Positions 16,129 through 18,512 of a stretch of 18,512 nt of DNA are shown here, one piece after another. Made by a program: the position numbers and the translations under genes. The stretch covers positions 1 to 18,512 of the forward strand of contig CAKNIU010000020.1 of NCBI GenBank assembly GCA_930980675.1, in the 5' to 3' direction. The notes under the pieces are model-generated. The model had not been told where the DNA came from and did no database searches. It saw only the letters and a program-made list of their open reading frames with translations. Origin of the DNA: an uncultured Clostridium sp. (lineage in GTDB: Bacteria > Bacillota_A > Clostridia > TANB77 > CAG-508). How positions within the stretch are numbered: the first letter of the stretch is position 1; every line of letters begins with the position of its first letter.

Positions 16129-17138
16129 TGGGAACTGTTTCAAAATTAGCAAGTGGCACATATATTGCTGCTGAAGGAAATTATGAACATGGAAGAGCAG
16201 GACAAAGGATTTGTAAATTTACACCACATCATATGGCAGGAATTCTTACTGGAAAACAATGTGCTGTAAATATATTTCAAAAACCAGGAAGAGAAGCAAG
16301 TGCTAACTATTGTATAGGAAATGATGGAGAGATAGTATGCAATGTTTATGAAGACGATAGAGCATACACATCAAGTTCAAGATCTAATGATAGACAAGCT
16401 ATAACTGTTGAAGTTTCTAACTGCGAAGTTGGAGGACAATGGAAAATATCTGATGCTGCTTGGAATTCATTAATTAATTTAGCTGAAGATGTTTGTAGAA
16501 GACATGGATTTAGATTATCTTATGATGGAACTCCAAGTGGCTCATTAACTACACATGATATGTTTTCTAATACAAATTGCCCTGGACCATATTTAAAAGG
16601 AAAATTAAATGAATTAGCTAGTATTGTAAATTCAAGATTAGATGGCAATACATCAAATAACAACACAACTTCAAGTAAAAAGTCAAATGAGGAAATAGCA
16701 AATGAAGTAATTGCCGGAAAATGGGGAAATGGTGATACTAGAAAAATAGCCTTACAAAATGCAGGGTATGACTATAATGCGATTCAATCTATTGTAAATC
16801 AAAAATTAACTGGTAAATCTTCAAATAGTACAACCTCAAATAAAAAATCTATTGATACTATTGTAAATGAGGTGATTGCTGGAAAATGGGGCAACGGAGA
16901 AGATAGAAAAACGAGATTACAAAATGCAGGATATAATTATAGTGAAATTCAATCTGCAGTTAATAATAAATTATCTGGAAAATCAACCACCAGTTCAAAT
17001 AAAAAATCAAACGAAACTATTGCAAACGAAGTAATCAAAGGGTTATGGGGAAATGGAACAGATAGGAAAAATAAATTAACTGCAGCAGGATATGATTATA
17101 ATGCTATTCAAAAAATCGTGAATCAAAAATTGAAATAG
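16128..17138 (+). CDS. Endolysin: N-acetylmuramoyl-L-alanine amidase with three CW_7-type repeats
   Basis: A 336-residue endolysin that cuts the bond between N-acetylmuramic acid and L-alanine in peptidoglycan. Residues about 1-170 are an Amidase_2 domain: FTPHHMAG with zinc ligand His34 (or 35), NYCIGNDGEIV, AITVEVSN, then LTTHDMF with His143 and NCPGPYL with Cys151 completing the zinc site. A Ser/Thr/Asn linker leads to three CW_7-like wall-binding repeats at 186-227, 241-282 and 294-335, each with I-x-N-E-V-I-x-G-x-W-G-N-G, then R-K, A-G-Y and a closing VN-x-KL. No signal peptide, so export depends on the holin. Start ATG 16128 overlaps the stop of the small peptide. Confidence 0.95.
   Translation: MGTVSKLASGTYIAAEGNYEHGRAGQRICKFTPHHMAGILTGKQCAVNIFQKPGREASANYCIGNDGEIVCNVYEDDRAYTSSSRSNDRQAITVEVSNCEVGGQWKISDAAWNSLINLAEDVCRRHGFRLSYDGTPSGSLTTHDMFSNTNCPGPYLKGKLNELASIVNSRLDGNTSNNNTTSSKKSNEEIANEVIAGKWGNGDTRKIALQNAGYDYNAIQSIVNQKLTGKSSNSTTSNKKSIDTIVNEVIAGKWGNGEDRKTRLQNAGYNYSEIQSAVNNKLSGKSTTSSNKKSNETIANEVIKGLWGNGTDRKNKLTAAGYDYNAIQKIVNQKLK
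16683..17135 (+). repeat. Three in-frame CW_7 coding repeats within the amidase
   Basis: Units begin near 16683, 16848 and 17007, about 160 bases apart, separated by Ser/Thr/Asn/Lys linkers. They share long similar stretches such as the GTAAATGA or AACGAAGTAAT runs and GGAAAATGGGG, indicating tandem duplication followed by divergence. Confidence 0.85.
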
Positions 17139-17145
17139 TTTTTTT

Positions 17146-17183
17146 ATAGAGGAGATTTTTATCTCCTCTATTTCATATTTTTT
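17146..17183 (+). terminator. Terminator after the amidase
   Basis: ATAGAGGAGAT (17146-17156) pairs perfectly with ATCTCCTCTAT (17161-17171) around TTTT, followed by a T-rich stretch (17178-17183). It ends the plus-strand late operon and lies at the 3' end of the convergent minus-strand gene, preventing read-through into it. For minus-strand transcripts no U-run follows, so it serves mainly the plus strand. Confidence 0.75.
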
Positions 17184-17569
17184 AATTTATTTTGAATATC
17201 TAATAAAGTATTAAATGCTTGCTGAAATGTAGTATTATTTAAGTCCATATCAGCAATTTTATTTAGTATTTTTTTTATTTCTACATTTTTTAAATAGTCA
17301 TTTATATTTGAATCATTGGGCAAATTATTTATAACTTTATACTTTATTTTCATCTTATTTAGTAGTATTATATATTTGTCTAACTGGGAAACAGGAAAAC
17401 CACATTTGAAAATACTTGGCCCCAGATCAGTTATTTTCAAACCCAGTTTTTCATTAATAAGTTTTGCATCTTCATTTAAAATGTTATAGAAAATCCCAAC
17501 TCTGAACAGATAAATAGAAGATGCATCATTCTTTTTTAATTCTTCATATTGCTTCAGTAATTTGCTCAT
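17168..17569 (-). CDS. Small protein resembling MutS domain I (mismatch-binding domain)
   Basis: A 133-residue protein whose residues about 8-80 resemble MutS domain I: YLFRVGIFYNILNEDAKLIN aligns with the MutS pattern FYRMGDFYELFYDDAK, and KCGFPVSQLDKYIILLNKMK with its GIPYHAVENYLAKLV. In MutS the Phe-x-Glu pair contacts the mismatch; here Phe27 is kept but Glu is Asn29. The rest of MutS (connector, clamp, ATPase) is absent, and the C-terminus is a helical tail, so it could bind DNA or RNA but not signal repair. It overlaps the HTH gene by 26 bases and forms an operon with it. Small MutS-like proteins have, as I recall, been seen near DGRs, so an accessory role is possible. ATG 17569 follows AGAAGG inside the HTH gene. 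Confidence 0.65.
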   Translation of the reverse strand: MSKLLKQYEELKKNDASSIYLFRVGIFYNILNEDAKLINEKLGLKITDLGPSIFKCGFPVSQLDKYIILLNKMKIKYKVINNLPNDSNINDYLKNVEIKKILNKIADMDLNNTTFQQAFNTLLDIQNKLKNMK

Positions 17570-17793
17570 CTTTTTTTACCTTCTTTCTAACAGTCTTTTT
17601 TCTGACTATAATATCTCCAGGTTCACAATCTAGTATCTCACACATTTTTTCTAAAGTATCAAAGTGGATTCCACTCGTTTCATTGTTCATTAAATGACTA
17701 AGGGCTTGATATCCTCCGTTCCATATTTTTAATAAACCAATATTTACTACGTTTTTTCTCTTTTAGTATTTCTTTTACCCTTATATGTATCAT
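17544..17793 (-). CDS. Cro/C1-type HTH transcriptional regulator, read through a +1 frameshift at CGG
   Basis: Read in one frame the product ends after 31 codons. Skipping the C at 17718 (the C of an in-frame CGG) gives 82 residues that match a whole Cro/C1-type HTH: MIHIRVKEILKEKKRSKYWF, then IKNME, Gly26 and GYQALSHLMNNETSGIHFDT, LEKMCEILDCEPGDIIV and a basic tail. The LEKxCEILxCEPGDI run is the classic end of this fold, and the number of residues between KYW and SHLM equals that of intact relatives. It probably represses prophage genes or its own promoter. The ribosome site is GGATGGTG on the minus strand. Without the shift no recognition helix is made. Confidence 0.82.
17716..17718 (-). 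other. Candidate +1 recoding site 4: in-frame CGG in the HTH gene
   Basis: On the minus strand the frame reads ATG GAA CGG AGG ATA TCA AGC CCT TAG. Skipping the C reads GGA GGA TAT CAA GCC CTT, restoring the HTH core. Confidence 0.75.
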
Positions 17794-17818
17794 TTTTTCA
17801 CCATCCTTTCCAATATCT

Positions 17819-17847
17819 ATTTTACTATGAACATATGCAGAATTTAA
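17819..17847 (-). promoter_or_regulatory. Possible promoter of the HTH/MutS-like operon
   Basis: On the minus strand TTAAAT (17847-17842), a 17-base spacer and TAAAAT (17824-17819) form a weak -35 with a good -10, 26 bases before the HTH start. The -35 matches only half of the consensus. Confidence 0.35.
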
Positions 17848-17881
17848 CTCCATTGTCTTTGAGATACAGCAACTATAACTA

Positions 17882-17910
17882 TTGCACGATTAAGGTAATT
17901 TTGATATAAT
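17882..17910 (+). promoter_or_regulatory. Strong sigma-70-type promoter for the 65-residue gene
   Basis: TTGCAC (17882-17887), exactly 17 bases, then a perfect TATAAT (17905-17910). Transcription should start near 17917, so the leader is only about nine bases and opens with the ribosome site GGTG. It diverges from the HTH promoter, and the region between could hold the HTH operator, though I see no clear palindrome. Confidence 0.7.
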
Positions 17911-17925
17911 TTTTTTGGTGATATT

Positions 17926-18123
17926 ATGGATAGTGAGTTAAAAATATGTAAAGAAATGATTAGAAAAATAAAGTGGTTTATGGAAAGAAAAGATTATAAT
18001 GGATTAAGATTATATATAGATGAAAGAGAAAAATATGTCGAAAATTGTAGGATAATGTCGAAAAATAAAGAAGAGGAATACATTGATAGCCTAGTAAAAG
18101 ACCTTGACATACCTAATGCCTAG
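17926..18123 (+). CDS. Small helical protein, unknown
   Basis: A 65-residue charged protein (MDSELKICKEMIRKIKWFME and on to SLVKDLDIPNA). It looks entirely helical, has two Cys (residues 8 and 45) and no known motif. A strong promoter lies just upstream and it diverges from the HTH gene, the arrangement in which a regulator often controls its neighbour. The leader is very short (about nine bases). It may be the first prophage accessory gene of the other transcription unit or host-derived. Confidence 0.55.
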   Translation: MDSELKICKEMIRKIKWFMERKDYNGLRLYIDEREKYVENCRIMSKNKEEEYIDSLVKDLDIPNA

Positions 18124-18203
18124 AATAGTTATTTTATTTTACATAAAATGGTAAAATATAAAGTAAGAGATATCTCTAAATATCATTCATAGGAGGGATA
18201 TTT

Positions 18204-18371
18204 ATGAGAAAGAATGTAAAAAGACAAATAATTCTAAATAAAATAGAGGAAAATCTTAATATTTGTGATAAAATAATAATGAAGATATTAAAAAATTATA
18301 CATTCAAAATATATAGAATGGGATTAAACGATGCTTTTAATTGGGAAAACAAAAAAAGTTCTCAAGGCTGA
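18204..18371 (+). CDS. Small basic protein, unknown
   Basis: A 55-residue protein (MRKNVKRQIILNKIEENLNI, then CDKIIMKILKNYTFKIYRMG, LNDAFNWENKKSSQG). The start has a strong AGGAGGG ribosome site at 18191-18197. The KYTFKIYRMGxNDAFNW-type end looks like a defined small family, but I do not know its function. It lies just upstream of truA and may be host-encoded. Its stop codon falls in a short tandem repeat. Confidence 0.55.
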   Translation: MRKNVKRQIILNKIEENLNICDKIIMKILKNYTFKIYRMGLNDAFNWENKKSSQG

Positions 18372-18384
18372 AACAAGGCTGAAA
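18363..18384 (+). repeat. 11-bp perfect tandem repeat
   Basis: CAAGGCTGAAA occurs twice in direct succession at 18363-18373 and 18374-18384, spanning the stop of the 55-residue gene. Each copy carries a TGA. Without the other prophage end I cannot tell whether it belongs to an attachment core. Confidence 0.7.
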
Positions 18385-18449
18385 CATAAAAAATATCATA
18401 AAATAAAATTATATAATAAACAAACTGGAAAGTGAACGGAGAGTAAGAA

Positions 18450-18512
18450 ATGAGAAACATAAAACTAACGATTGAATATGATGGAAAAGACTTTAATGGG
18501 TGGCAAAAACAA
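18450..18512 (+). CDS. truA: tRNA pseudouridine synthase A, 5' end only (partial)
   Basis: The 21 codons before the window ends read MRNIKLTIEYDGKDFNGWQK then Q, matching the conserved N-terminus of TruA (xxTIEYDGxxFxGWQxQ), which makes pseudouridines 38-40 in the anticodon arm of tRNAs. The catalytic Asp lies beyond the edge. The ribosome site GGAGAG is at 18439-18444. A TATAAT at 18412-18417 could be a -10 box, but no convincing -35 precedes it. It is probably a host gene flanking the prophage. Confidence 0.85.
   Translation, partial: MRNIKLTIEYDGKDFNGWQKQ

Noticed and set aside
16683..17135. Repeats as a CRISPR array
   Set aside because: The repeats are long, diverged and in frame within the amidase gene, coding for wall-binding modules.
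14119..17718. Sequencing or assembly errors at the four CGG sites
   Set aside because: Errors would normally fall in the many A and T runs of this sequence, which are intact. A systematic C insertion only at coding GGN triplets in four places is not a known error type. Raw reads should still be checked.
1..18512. tRNA, rRNA or insertion sequence
   Set aside because: I saw no cloverleaf-like segments with a CCA or conserved T-arm, no rRNA-like stretches, and no transposase-like protein or terminal inverted repeats.

Overview
The window is the late (structural, host-range and lysis) half of a contractile-tailed prophage in an AT-rich Gram-positive bacterium, most likely a gut Clostridia-type Bacillota. 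The host inference rests on roughly 30% G+C, AGGAGG-type ribosome binding sites, the PBSX/Xkd-type tail gene order, and an amidase with CW_7-type repeats. The right edge carries the first 21 codons of a truA-like gene, probably host chromosome. No integrase or att site is visible.

Layout. Positions 2-2045 hold head-completion, neck and tail-terminator genes. Positions 2047-6856 hold the sheath, the tail tube, a tail-assembly chaperone pair made by a -1 frameshift, and the tape measure. Positions 6871-11340 hold the baseplate genes (XkdP, Q, R, S, T and U-like). Positions 11340-14648 are a diversity-generating retroelement (DGR): a tail-fibre gene with a C-terminal lectin-type variable repeat (VR), a template repeat (TR) and a reverse transcriptase (RT). 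VR and TR align over 115 bp without gaps and differ at 10 positions, every one an adenine in TR. Positions 14587-17138 hold a fibre-assembly chaperone, a membrane-anchored protein, a holin, a 26-residue acidic peptide and the amidase. On the minus strand lie a Cro/C1-type HTH regulator and a small protein resembling the mismatch-binding domain of MutS. Two small unknown genes and truA close the window.

The most striking feature is a recoding pattern. Three genes (RT, membrane protein, HTH regulator) appear broken at four sites. In each, the reading frame is restored by skipping one base, and that base is always the C of an in-frame CGG codon; the shifted codon is always GGN (Gly). Scanning by eye, I find no other in-frame CGG among roughly five thousand codons in the window. 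Four of four CGG codons therefore coincide with +1 frame breaks. This is hard to explain by random decay or sequencing error. It suggests +1 frameshifting, or four-base CGGN decoding, at an unassigned or starved CGG codon. If real, it would gate the DGR reverse transcriptase and a phage regulator.

How the genes fit together: the structural genes build a myovirus-like particle; the DGR diversifies the fibre tip for receptor switching; holin and amidase release the phage; the HTH/MutS-like pair reads toward the lysis genes and may belong to lysogeny control or DGR function.
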